A DNA stretch of 64,000 bases from Verrucomicrobiales bacterium (GTDB lineage: Bacteria > Verrucomicrobiota > Verrucomicrobiia > Verrucomicrobiales > DEV007). This document shows positions 42,995 to 52,000 of the stretch, piece by piece. Position 1 is the stretch's first letter; the number at the start of each line of letters is the position of its first letter. The stretch spans positions 131,429-195,428 of the forward strand of contig JARGPH010000005.1 of the NCBI GenBank assembly GCA_029213065.1, in the 5' to 3' direction. The notes under the pieces were generated by a model. That model was not told the DNA's origin. It did not search any database and worked only from the letters and a program-made list of their open reading frames with translations. The translations under genes were made by a program, and so were the position numbers.

Positions 42995-43543
42995 CTAGAT
43001 CATCCCGAGCTTCATTTTCCCTTCTTCGGAAATCATGTCCTGATTCCAGACAGGATCCCAGACGATGTCGACCTGAGCGTTGCTGACGCCTTCGAGCATG
43101 AGAATTTTTGACTGGGCGTCCGCAGCGATGGTTGGTCCCATGCCGCATCCGGGAGCGGTGAGAGTCATCTTCATCTCGACGTTGGTTTCGCCTTCCTCCT
43201 CTTTGATGGTGCAGTCGTAGACGAGTCCGAGATCCACGATATTGACGGGGATTTCGGGGTCGAAAACGAGTTTGAGCTGCTCCCAGATCGCTCCCTGAAG
43301 GTCTCCTGCGGCGAGGGCCTCATTGGCGGCTGAAAGTTTGGCTTTCTCGGCTTCGAGATCGATTCCGAGGGCGTCAGCATTATCCTGTTTGATGCGGGCC
43401 AGTCCTGACTGGGTCGCCACGGTGTAGGTGCCTCCCAGTGCCTGCGTGATCATGACCTTGGTGCCAACAGGGAGTTTGATGAGATCTCCACTGGGGATCT
43501 GAATGGCTTCAACGTCGCGGGTGAGTTCGATTTCTTCGTGCAT
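42995..43543 (-). CDS. sufT: Fe-S assembly protein SufT
   Basis: 182 aa, the length of long-form SufT. The N-terminal ~85 residues form the SufT-specific extension (VEAIQIPSGDLIKLPVGTKV, MITQALGGTYTV). The DUF59/MIP18 domain follows: DPEIPVNIVDLGLVYDC, MKMTLTAPGCGMGPTIAADA with its conserved Cys, and VDIVWDPVWNQDMISEEGK. SufT helps mature Fe-S proteins in the cytosol. It lies downstream of sufU and a rhodanese-like gene on the same strand, forming a small Fe-S operon. The gap to sufU holds A/G-rich GTAAAAGGT repeats. Confidence 0.92.
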   Translation of the reverse strand: MHEEIELTRDVEAIQIPSGDLIKLPVGTKVMITQALGGTYTVATQSGLARIKQDNADALGIDLEAEKAKLSAANEALAAGDLQGAIWEQLKLVFDPEIPVNIVDLGLVYDCTIKEEEGETNVEMKMTLTAPGCGMGPTIAADAQSKILMLEGVSNAQVDIVWDPVWNQDMISEEGKMKLGMI

Positions 43544-43664
43544 AGCTGTGGGCAGCGGAGCTGCCGTAAAAGGTTAAAGGTAAAATGTAAAAGGTCTAAT
43601 TGCCGCTTCGCGGCTCGTGGAAGATGAAAAAGTGGGCGCAGGATTCTTTACTCCTTTCCCGCTT

Positions 43665-44147
43665 TCATTCTTCTAATTTGATAACTTTGAGTTTGCCTGA
43701 CTTCTTCCCCGCTGGATTCATGTCACCTAAGAGGGTATTGCCGGGGACTGAAGAGGGTTGAGTCGGCGGTTCTTTATCGGAATCCTCTTTGAGTGCGTCG
43801 CGGAGGGCGCCTTCGACCATCTCCCCGCAGTGAATTTTCATGGGGGGAAGCGGGCCGAGCTCTTCGGAAAGGTCGGTCGATTTCAATTCCCGGGCTTCTT
43901 CCACGGTTTTGCCCTTGAGCATTTCCGTTGCCATGGAGGCGACGGCGATAGCGGTTTGGCAGCCGAAACTCTGGAAGGATGCCTTGTTGATGACTTTTTT
44001 GCCGTCTTTCTCATCGAACTTGAGCCACAACCGGACCATGTCACCGCATTCGGGATTGCCCACGGTGCCTACGGAATCGGCGTCAGTCATTTCCCCCATG
44101 TTCTGAGGATTGGCGATCGCGTTCTGGAGTTTGTCTTCGAAGCTCAT
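43665..44147 (-). CDS. sufU: SufU/NifU-type Fe-S scaffold protein
   Basis: 160 aa from ATG 44147 (MSFEDKLQNAIANPQNMGEM). The upstream part of the frame runs through intergenic repeats. The three scaffold Cys are present: NPECGDMV, SFGCQTAIAVAS and LPPMKIHCGEMV. This is the IscU/NifU N-terminal fold on which a cluster is assembled. A C-terminal tail (~30 aa) of polar and basic residues is extra. Neighbours sufT and the rhodanese-like gene support Fe-S cluster assembly as its job. IscU is an equally good name by sequence. Confidence 0.9.
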   Translation of the reverse strand: MSFEDKLQNAIANPQNMGEMTDADSVGTVGNPECGDMVRLWLKFDEKDGKKVINKASFQSFGCQTAIAVASMATEMLKGKTVEEARELKSTDLSEELGPLPPMKIHCGEMVEGALRDALKEDSDKEPPTQPSSVPGNTLLGDMNPAGKKSGKLKVIKLEE

Positions 44148-44308
44148 GGGGTTAGCGCCGGTGGCGCTGTAAAAAGTTGAAGGTAAAAGGTGAAAAGTCG
44201 GGTGGGCTTTGCGGCGAGGGAAGGTGAGAAAGTAGGAAGGTATCAATTTAGCGGGCTGGTGCCCGGCTTTATCTGAAAACCTGGAACTGAAAACTTCATA
44301 CTTTTTTT

Positions 44309-44863
44309 CTATTCAAATTCGAGTTTGTATCTGGCAATTGAGGTGTCGGCTTCGAGGGCGTAGGCGTCGATTCCGCCGCGAAGGGCACGGGCGTTTTTGA
44401 ATTCGTGGCCGATCAGGTAGGCGGCTGAATCGAGTGAGCGGTCGCCGGTGTGGTCGTATACGACGATGACGCGGTCTTTTTTCTCGGTCCCGAAAATCTG
44501 CTGTAAAAGATCATTGCTGAACATTTCGGAGCCGGGCAGTGCGATGGCGTCATGCTCCTCTCTTGTTCTCAAGTCGATGAGGCGCGGTGGCGTGTCGCTC
44601 TTGAGCATTTCCGCCAGTTCGAGTGGTTCGATGAGAATCTTTCGGTCGTTCTCGTGAGCGGAGAGAATGTGGGAAATGACTTCGTCGACGGGAAGGCCCT
44701 CGTTTCTTTCGCACACTTCGGCGAGCGTCTCGGTGTCATCGTAGCTGCAACTTTGGCATCCGCCGATGTGGTAGCGGGCAAAAAGCGCTCGTTTCGCGCC
44801 GGGGAATTGGGCGAGAACGTCTCCCATCTCGATGCTGCCGTCTATTTCTGCAATTTCTGCCAT
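44309..44863 (-). CDS. Rhodanese-like protein with substituted active-site Cys
   Basis: 184 aa. The N-terminal ~65 residues resemble a DUF1858-like domain with a CxxC pair (HIGGCQSCSYDD, C36/C39). The rhodanese domain covers ~75-180 (RLIDLRTREEHDAIALPGSE, RVIVVYDHTGDRS). The active-site loop usually begins with Cys; here it is D137 (DHTGDRS), so sulfurtransfer by the standard mechanism is unlikely. It may act as a binding or regulatory protein in Fe-S assembly, as it is first in the sufU-sufT operon. Transcribed away from pssA. Confidence 0.85.
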   Translation of the reverse strand: MAEIAEIDGSIEMGDVLAQFPGAKRALFARYHIGGCQSCSYDDTETLAEVCERNEGLPVDEVISHILSAHENDRKILIEPLELAEMLKSDTPPRLIDLRTREEHDAIALPGSEMFSNDLLQQIFGTEKKDRVIVVYDHTGDRSLDSAAYLIGHEFKNARALRGGIDAYALEADTSIARYKLEFE

Positions 44864-44942
44864 GTTTTGAATATGAACCTTTCCTGCCGCTTTTACATAT
44901 GAAAATTTGAACTTTGGCGATGAAGCAGGATCATTACGCTAT

Positions 44943-45797
44943 ATGAAGCGTCATGTTCCAGGACCGTGGAGCGATCCACAGGTCTATCTTCTCCCCAATC
45001 TGATGACCGCCGGCAATCTTGCCTGCGGATTCAGTGCCGTGCTTACGATCTTCGAAGGTATGCGGGATGTCGGGGGAGGGGCAAAGGATTTTCATCTCGC
45101 CATTTTTCTCATTCTGGGTGCCTGTTTCTTCGATGCCCTCGATGGTCGTGTCGCGAGGATTAAAGGTCAGGAGTCTATGTTTGGACGCGAGTTCGACTCC
45201 ATAGCTGACATTGTTTCTTTCGGAATGGCTCCGGCCTTGTTGGTCATGGACATCGTTTTGAGTTCTTTCGACAACCGTCTCGGTTGGACGATTGCCTTCA
45301 TTTATCTTCTCTGCGGGGCGATGCGACTGGCCCGGTTTAACTGTCTTTCTCAAATGGCGGAAGAGAATCCGGATGCCGTCAAGAGTCGGGACTTTGTGGG
45401 GTTTCCGATCCCTGCGGCGGCGGGGCTGATTGCTTCACTGACGATTTTTATCCTGTGGCTGAATGAAGGGCAAAAGGACATCGGTGCCTGGCGGTATGTC
45501 CTTCCCGCCCTGATGCTGCTGTTGTCCTTCATGATGTTGAGTGAGTTCCGTTACCCCAGTTTCAAGGCGATTGACTGGAAGGCCAAAAAGTCGCTTGTCT
45601 GGTTCTTTCTAGCGGTTCTCACCCTGGTCTGCGCCGTTAATTTTGTTGAGTTTGTGCCCCTCGGGATATTTTTGTCCTATCTGGTTTACGGCCTCCTTCG
45701 TCCCTGGATTTCGCGTGAGTGGCAGCGGGAAATTGAGGAGGGCGGGGAGCTGCCCGCCGCGGTCGAAGAGGTCGCTTCCGAAGAAACGGGGAATTGA
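44943..45797 (+). CDS. pssA: CDP-diacylglycerol--serine O-phosphatidyltransferase
   Basis: 284 aa from ATG 44943; a TTG at 44907 is less likely. The CDP-alcohol phosphotransferase signature D-G-x2-A-R-x8-G-x3-D-x3-D is complete (DALDGRVARIKGQ, then MFGREFDSIAD). NLMTAGNLACGFSAV precedes it, as in PssA. About seven membrane helices follow. The enzyme makes phosphatidylserine from CDP-diacylglycerol and serine in the inner membrane, the precursor of phosphatidylethanolamine. The acidic/Glu-rich C-terminal tail is unusual but short. An SDR gene follows after 55 bp. Confidence 0.93.
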   Translation: MKRHVPGPWSDPQVYLLPNLMTAGNLACGFSAVLTIFEGMRDVGGGAKDFHLAIFLILGACFFDALDGRVARIKGQESMFGREFDSIADIVSFGMAPALLVMDIVLSSFDNRLGWTIAFIYLLCGAMRLARFNCLSQMAEENPDAVKSRDFVGFPIPAAAGLIASLTIFILWLNEGQKDIGAWRYVLPALMLLLSFMMLSEFRYPSFKAIDWKAKKSLVWFFLAVLTLVCAVNFVEFVPLGIFLSYLVYGLLRPWISREWQREIEEGGELPAAVEEVASEETGN

Positions 45798-45852
45798 TTT
45801 GAATTCCTGTATGCGGTGATTGACCTGCGTCCCGAATGCCTTATCAATGGGC

Positions 45853-46629
45853 ATGAGTTTTGTTGAAGATCTTTTTTCTCTGAAGGGGCAAACCGCCGTT
45901 GTCATCGGTGGAACCGGAGTTTTGTGCGGTGAAATGGCAACCGGCCTCGCGAAAGCGGGGGCAAAAGTGGCCATCGTCGGGCGGAGTGAGGAAAAAGGTG
46001 CGAAGCGGGTCGCAGCGATCGAGGCTCTCGGCGGTGAGGCATTCTTTGTTGCGGCTGACGTTGCTTCACGGGAATCACTGACCGAACTTCTCAATACCGT
46101 GCTGGAGCGGGAAGGGAAGATCGATATTCTCGTCAACGGGGCGGGCGTGAATTCCCCGACACCGGTGCTCGATATCACCGACGAGGAATTTTCGAGAATT
46201 CTCGACATTAATCTCTCGGCAGTGTTGCGGAGCTGCCAGATTTTTGGTGCTCAGATGTTAAAACAGGGGCGGGGATCGATCATCAACGTGGGATCGATTT
46301 CAGGTCTCGGCCCCTTGAGCCGTGTCTTCACCTATTCGGCGAGCAAGGCAGCGGTGCACAATCTTTCGAAGAATCTCGCTCGCGAGTGGGCGGAACAGGG
46401 GGTGCGGGTTAATACGCTCGTCCCCGGTTTCTTCCCTGCTGAGCAAAATCGCAAGGTGCTCACCGAAGATCGCGTTGCAGCGATTATGGGGCACACCCCT
46501 GCAAATCGTTTTGGTGACGCGGATGAGCTGATCGGCTCGACGCTTCTGCTGGCTTCTCATGCCGCAGGATCGTTTGTTACCGGCGTGGAAATGATCGTCG
46601 ACGGCGGCTTCTCGGCGATGTCGATCTAA
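45853..46629 (+). CDS. Short-chain dehydrogenase/reductase
   Basis: 258 aa from ATG 45853 ([20 protein letters not shown]); an ATG two codons upstream is also possible. The cofactor loop reads [11 protein letters not shown] instead of the usual TGxxxGxG; NGAG is present. Catalytic residues are Ser148 or Ser150 (GSISG), Y161 and K165 (YSASKAA). The end [14 protein letters not shown] is the classic SDR C-terminus. It resembles SDR fructuronate/gluconate-type reductases in the first strand and the PAEQNRK loop ([13 protein letters not shown]), so a sugar acid is a plausible substrate. Cytosolic, probably NAD(H)- or NADP(H)-dependent. Confidence 0.88.
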   Translation: MSFVEDLFSLKGQTAVVIGGTGVLCGEMATGLAKAGAKVAIVGRSEEKGAKRVAAIEALGGEAFFVAADVASRESLTELLNTVLEREGKIDILVNGAGVNSPTPVLDITDEEFSRILDINLSAVLRSCQIFGAQMLKQGRGSIINVGSISGLGPLSRVFTYSASKAAVHNLSKNLAREWAEQGVRVNTLVPGFFPAEQNRKVLTEDRVAAIMGHTPANRFGDADELIGSTLLLASHAAGSFVTGVEMIVDGGFSAMSI

Positions 46630-46706
46630 AAGGCCCCGCTTCCGCTGTGTCGCATCGCGGTTGAAATCTATTTGGTTTCAGGTTCAGCTGTCATTAAGAG
46701 AAAAGA

Positions 46707-47201
46707 ATGAAGTATTCCAGTATTTTGATTATCGGGGTGGTCGCGCTGCTTTGCAGTTGTCAGAGCACGGAGGAGGAGCAGGCTTCTGAGGTTGCTCAGA
46801 TTGAGTCCTCTCACCTCGGGCAGGAACCTGCCTTTGCTCAGGCTGACTACGATTCCAACGGGCAGCTCTCGGCGACGGAAGTGGCGACCTATTATCATAG
46901 AGAGGCCCTCGCAGACTACGATCTGGATGGCGATTCTCATATCTCCAGAAGTGAGTGGGCTTCGGCGCATCCTTCTGCCGCTGAAACGGACGCGCACTTC
47001 AACCAATTTGATAAAGACGGAAATGGAAAAGTAACGGAAGGGGAAGCGGTTGCTTATGTGACGGAGCATGTCTCCTTCGGAGATTCATTTTCAAAATACG
47101 ACGCGAACGGTGACTTCAGCCTGCACTGGCAGGAGGTGGATGCCGCTGCTCCGACTGAAATGAATGTCACCCTGTTTTCGATTCATCCCCGGAATTCATA
47201 A
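46707..47201 (+). CDS. EF-hand lipoprotein
   Basis: 164 aa with a lipoprotein signal (ILIIGVVALLCSC, Cys at residue 18). Four EF-hand loops are visible or partly visible: DYDSNGQLSATE, DYDLDGDSHISRSE, DKDGNGKVTEGE and KYDANGDFSLHWQE. Three are complete D-x-[DN]-x-[DN]-G loops with a final Glu. It is expected to be anchored in an envelope membrane and to bind Ca2+. EF-hand lipoproteins of this size are common in PVC bacteria; the specific role is unknown. Confidence 0.85.
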   Translation: MKYSSILIIGVVALLCSCQSTEEEQASEVAQIESSHLGQEPAFAQADYDSNGQLSATEVATYYHREALADYDLDGDSHISRSEWASAHPSAAETDAHFNQFDKDGNGKVTEGEAVAYVTEHVSFGDSFSKYDANGDFSLHWQEVDAAAPTEMNVTLFSIHPRNS

Positions 47202-47683
47202 TTTCCCGGCGATTCCGTCGGCATTGCCGGTAGCGTGGAGATTCAGCCGGAGGCGGCGCGGAATGCTCAGGTAGAGGGAGTTTCCCCCAATTCAGATCTT
47301 TGCGGCGTCAATACGCCGATGTTCGCTGGGATGCCTGCGCTGGTGCCGCGAAGGCTTTTCCGGTATCTCGATGATGATTGGGATGTGATCCGGTTGATTG
47401 TGCTGTTTCCTGCCAAACTAACAGGAATGGGCGGGATGCTATTTCCGGGGACCTGCTTTTGAAACAGTTCGAATATCCTGCCAGTAGCACAATTAGCTCG
47501 AATAACGCCTTCAATCGGTGAATAGAAATTTTTCAAGAAAATTCAAAAAACCAGTCATTACGCATTTGTGCTAATTATACCATAAAAACCATAAGATTTA
47601 TAGTTGAGGTTTTTCCGAGTGGAAATACAGTTTGGTCAGGATTCTTGAGACGCTTGTGAGGGGCATAGTCAAGTTGATAGGAT
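47202..47683. other. 482-bp stretch without a supported gene
   Basis: Short frames exist on both strands (47235-47462 plus, 47267-47536 minus), but neither has an SD or a recognisable family. The minus frame (RYRKSLRGTSAGIPANIGVL) reads a little like protein and could be the remnant of a gene. From 47520 to 47620 the sequence is AT-rich and probably contains the promoter of the pseudopilin-like gene. Confidence 0.4.
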
Positions 47684-48928
47684 ATGAAATTGTTTTCAGG
47701 CCGTGGGCACTCTATAACCAGTTACCGGAGTGCCTTTGGGGGAAGGCCTCGTTGTTCGGGAACTACCATGATGGACATGCTGATCACCGTCGGGTTGCTC
47801 GCGATCGGAGTGACGGTAGGGGTTACCGCCTACGGGGCTGTCTCTGAAAATTCACGACGAGTCAAATTGATCAGTGATGTGAGAAATCTCAATTCGGCAG
47901 TATGTGTATATATTGCCAATGGAGGTGATAAGTCGGAGTTGAAGGATGAGGCATCCGTCCTCCGAAAACTAAAGCAGACGAGGATACATGAGACACGCCA
48001 GTTGAGTACCTTCGCGGGATCGGGGCAACTGATCGACTCCCGGATAAACTGCGTGCCTCAATCGAGTGAATTAGCACGTGATAAATGTGTTAAGGCCTAT
48101 TGGTGTCCGAAGGCACTCGCTTTCAAGATTACTTCTGACAGTCGTCCCGGTATCCATAAGTTCTTTATGTGTGATAAGGCGGGGGAAAAGGACTATGGCG
48201 TTGACGAATCTCAAAGGGATACGGCTTTTACCTACGCGGAGCGTTCGAAGTGGATATGGGACTACGATGAGCGGCCTGCGGAAAAGAGAAAGGGTGTTTC
48301 AGCGGTTCCGCTTTACAATCGTGCCAATACCTCGATTCCTGTTCCCGAAACAATTGCGTCCACTGTTGGGACGGTTACTTCAGTTTCGGGGTTTAGTTCA
48401 AGGTCCGATTCCTACTCGAGGAGCGGGGGATCGAGCGGGGGATCCAGTGGGGGCTTTGCTTTAAACGCGGGATCCGGAACTGCCAGCACGTCAGGAGGTG
48501 TCGCGATTAATGTGTTGTCAGACAATGTCAGTTCAGAAGAGGGGGAGCTGGCTGTCGGTGTTGCCAATCTGGAAATACGCCTCGACAACGTTCCCGGAGT
48601 CGCGGTGCTGGGTAACGTGGCAAGTCGGGTCGCGACTGTCGGCGCAGATACTTTGGATACCGTTTCGAGCGAGGTGGTCCCTGTCGCTAAACGTTTGGAA
48701 TCGTCAACTGTCCTCGCGGAAAGGCTCGCGATATCTGAAGGGGGGACGCGGGCGAATCTTGGTAAGGGCGAATCATCCGTATCTGAAGGAATCGCGCTGA
48801 ATGGCGGTTCAGGTGATTCGAAAGCGACGAATGCTCTCACTGGAAATATAGGGGGCGGTGAGGCTTCTTCAACCGGAGGCGGGGCTATCAATCTGGGTTC
48901 CGGGACTGCGCGAAGCGGGGGGGATTGA
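47684..48928 (+). CDS. Pseudopilin-like protein with low-complexity C-terminus
   Basis: 414 aa from ATG 47684. Residues 1-26 form a basic leader ending in Gly (GGRPRCSG), followed by TTMMDMLITVGLLAIGVTVG. This is the prepilin pattern of a leader, Gly, a polar residue at +5 (Asp instead of Glu) and a hydrophobic helix. A globular region with several Cys follows (residues ~45-165). The last ~200 residues are Gly/Ser/Val/Ala-rich and repetitive (SGGSSGGFALNAGSG, SSTGGGAINLGSG). Likely processed by a prepilin peptidase and located in the envelope or secreted. Convergent with the large minus-strand gene. Confidence 0.6.
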   Translation: MKLFSGRGHSITSYRSAFGGRPRCSGTTMMDMLITVGLLAIGVTVGVTAYGAVSENSRRVKLISDVRNLNSAVCVYIANGGDKSELKDEASVLRKLKQTRIHETRQLSTFAGSGQLIDSRINCVPQSSELARDKCVKAYWCPKALAFKITSDSRPGIHKFFMCDKAGEKDYGVDESQRDTAFTYAERSKWIWDYDERPAEKRKGVSAVPLYNRANTSIPVPETIASTVGTVTSVSGFSSRSDSYSRSGGSSGGSSGGFALNAGSGTASTSGGVAINVLSDNVSSEEGELAVGVANLEIRLDNVPGVAVLGNVASRVATVGADTLDTVSSEVVPVAKRLESSTVLAERLAISEGGTRANLGKGESSVSEGIALNGGSGDSKATNALTGNIGGGEASSTGGGAINLGSGTARSGGD

Positions 48929-48941
48929 CCTGTGTAGTTCG

Positions 48942-48961
48942 AACCGGTTGGTCAACCGGTT
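48942..48961. terminator. Perfect 9-bp palindrome between convergent genes
   Basis: AACCGGTTG (48942-48950) and CAACCGGTT (48953-48961) are exact inverses with 2 bases between. It lies between two converging genes, where a shared terminator is expected, but no T run flanks it. Confidence 0.45.
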
Positions 48962-49017
48962 TGTGGGTCGGTCAGGTAAGCCGTTCGCAGAGGAAAACAA
49001 GCAGATATTGGTAAAGC

Positions 49018-52000
49018 CTACTCAACAACCATCTCACCTTTCATCACGATCCAGTGACCGGGGAAGGTGCAGAGGTAGGGATACACACCGGGTTCTTGAG
49101 GAGCCTTGAATCGAAGGATTTCTCCGGTGTCGGGCCCGAGCAGTTTGCTGTGGTGAAGGATCTTATCTGATTCGGGGATGAAGCCTTTGCTCAGCCCTGA
49201 TGGATCTTTGGCCATTTCGTTTCCTGCCATACCCACTTCTTCAAGCGCGCCCGGCTCGACGATGACAAGGTTGTGCTGAGTCGCATCGGGGTTGGTGAAG
49301 GTCAGCTTGACGGGCTGGCCGGCTTTCACGGTGAATTTCGTATTCGTGAAAAGGAGTCTTTCGGGGACGCAGGAGATCTCTACGGTGGCGAGGTTCTTCT
49401 GCCTGTCGAAACGGGCTTCCTTCGGGCTGCGCTTCGTGAGGCCGTCTTCAATTTTAGCGTCGCCGGTCCAGCTTGCGGAGAATTCCGCCAGCTTCGGATG
49501 GGCTGAGAGAAATGCTTCGTTGCCTTTCCAGTGCTGAGACAAAGCTGCCGAACCGAGGCTGCATCGCATCGCGTATTCGAGATGGGTTTCCATGGGGTGA
49601 TCGAGCACCCCGAGGATGGCTTCGAGGGATTCTTTGGTTCCGATATACGAAGCTGCGTTGGCTGCCTCCATCCTCACAATGCCGTTTTCGTCATTGGCGG
49701 CAGCGGCGAGAAGCGGCATCGCGTCGGCGTCGAATTCACTGTGCCAGTAACGGAGCTGACGAGTCGCTGCGGCGCGGGCGAGGTGGTTGTCGCATTTGAG
49801 CAATGATTCCAGAAGGGCGGGGCGGGTAGCTCCGATACCCCGGTAGACCCAGATCGCCTCGAGTTGACGGTGACGGAAATCCTCGTCGGTTTCATTGAGA
49901 TTCGCGACCCAGTGGTCGAGCGCTTTTTCGACGGCGGCGGCGTCATGGTTGTCGCGCAGTTCGCGCTTCGTCCAGTAACGGTAGCGATACTCGGGGCGCT
50001 TCAGATTCTCGAGGAGTGCTTCGAGCGATGCGCCCGCAAATTGAGGGGGCTCCTGAAGTTCCGCGCCTTTCGGAGTGACTCTCCAGATGCGCCCGCTCTT
50101 CCGGTCGCGGCGGGGATCGCGCAGGGAATACTGCGCGTGGCCTTTCACGGGATTGTACCAGTCGCAGATATACATGGCACCGCGCGGCCCGTAGCGAATA
50201 TCGACGGGTATGAAGCTCAAATTCTCGGAGAAAATGAGATCGCTGACATACTCCTCAGTAAAGTGGTCCTCCTTTTCGACCCACTTGTGAATCTCGATGC
50301 GGTTGGTGGGTTTGTAGCGGGCTTTGATAAAGCCGCCCTGCATCTCCTTCGGCCATGAGGCAAAATCGACGAACTCGTGGCCGCAGGTTCCTGAATAGGC
50401 GGGGATCCCTACAGCCTTGGGATGTTGCTCCGGATAGGGAGGATTCGTTGCGTGAAAAGCGGACGCGAAAATGGGATGGCTCGCGACGTGGTGCCCCCAT
50501 TTGTCAAAGGTGACACCCCAGGGATTCGTGTTCGGGTAGGCTCCGAAACTGGTCAGCTTCTGGCTGTCGGGGCGGAATTGAAACCAGGCTGAGTTTTTGG
50601 CTCTGATAGGGCCGTAGGGAGTCTCGACCTGCGAATTGTGAAAGATCGACTCGCGAAAGAGGAGATCACCGTCAGGAGTGAAGGTGAAATCGTGGAGCGC
50701 GTGGTGGGAGTCTTCGCAACCGAAGCCGGTGAGCGGGTGGCGTCTCCAGTCAGCCTTGTCGTCTCCGTCGGTGTCGCGCAGTTGTGCGAAGTGAGGTTCC
50801 TCGGAGACAAAGATGCCGTCTTTGTAGAGTTCAAAGGAGAGTGGAATGTGAACGTCGTCGGCCCAGACCGTTGATTTGTCAGCTTTGCCATCGTTGTCGG
50901 TGTCTTCGAGAATCACTATTTTATCGTTGGGTTCCTGACCGGGATAAATGTGAGGGTAGGTCGTGGAGCAGCTCACCCAGAGGCGCCCCTTCGAATCCCA
51001 ACGCATCTGGATGGGGCAGGCGATTTCAGGAAACTCTTCTTCGCTGGCAAACAGGTTCACCTCAAAGCGGGGATCGACGCGAAAGGCAGCCTGCTCGTCT
51101 GCGGGCGAAAGCCACTCATTGGCGCCACGGGCTTCAATGACATCGCCGAGAGGAGGGACATTGGAATCATCGACTGGCGTCTCTCCGAATGACTTTCCCT
51201 GTGCGATTTCCCGGGCGCGGGATTCGCGGTTCGCGGTCATGATTTCAAAGTTCCGCATCGCGGGGAGGAAGTCGAGGTAGCCATAGGTTTTGCTCCGGCC
51301 CCCGACATAGTAGAAGGTGTTGAGGGGGCGGTAGCGGCGGAAATACTGGCGGTTTTTGTCGACGATGATCTTGCGCAGTTCGTCGTTCGGATCCGGCGCT
51401 GACTCCCCGAAGGTCTCGCTGAAGAGTTGGTCGGCGAAAATTTTGTAGCCTTCGTCGAGGAGGTGCGCCCCGTTGATAGTGAGATCGGAGGCACCGTCCC
51501 GCATCGCTGCTTCTGTGGCGTCATAGACATTGGAAAAGCCGACGTTCTCCTTCTCCGCCACTTCCGCGATCGCATCGGAGTAGGCTTTGAGGTTGGCGTT
51601 GTTCAGGTCTGCTGCGGGAATATTTTCGATGTTTTCATTCGCGACAGGGGAAATAAGGACGATGCGGGGAGCGGTCTCACCGTTGAAGGCGCTCGTCTTC
51701 AGATCGATAAGCCAGGTTGTCATCCTTGCTTTAAAACTCCCGATTGCCTCGGGACCGGCAAAGGATTCGTTGTAGCCGAAGGCGGCGAAAATAACGTCGA
51801 TCTTTTCGCGGGTGAGATGTTGCTTCACCGTCGCAAAATTGTCGGGACGCGGCTGCAGGTCGACTTCGTCAGCCGACCAGGAAAAGTTGCGGATTACCAG
51901 TTCGTGATCGGGGTGCGCGAGATGCAGGTAGGATTCAAAGTGGCCGAAATTCTGGGCGCGGTCGAGAAGGGTGTTCCCGATGAATGCGATGCGGTCTCCT

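Noticed and set aside
47267-47536. 89-aa minus-strand frame in the 47.2-47.7 kb gap
   Set aside because: It reads partly like protein, but there is no start signal or recognised family; mentioned only as a possible remnant.
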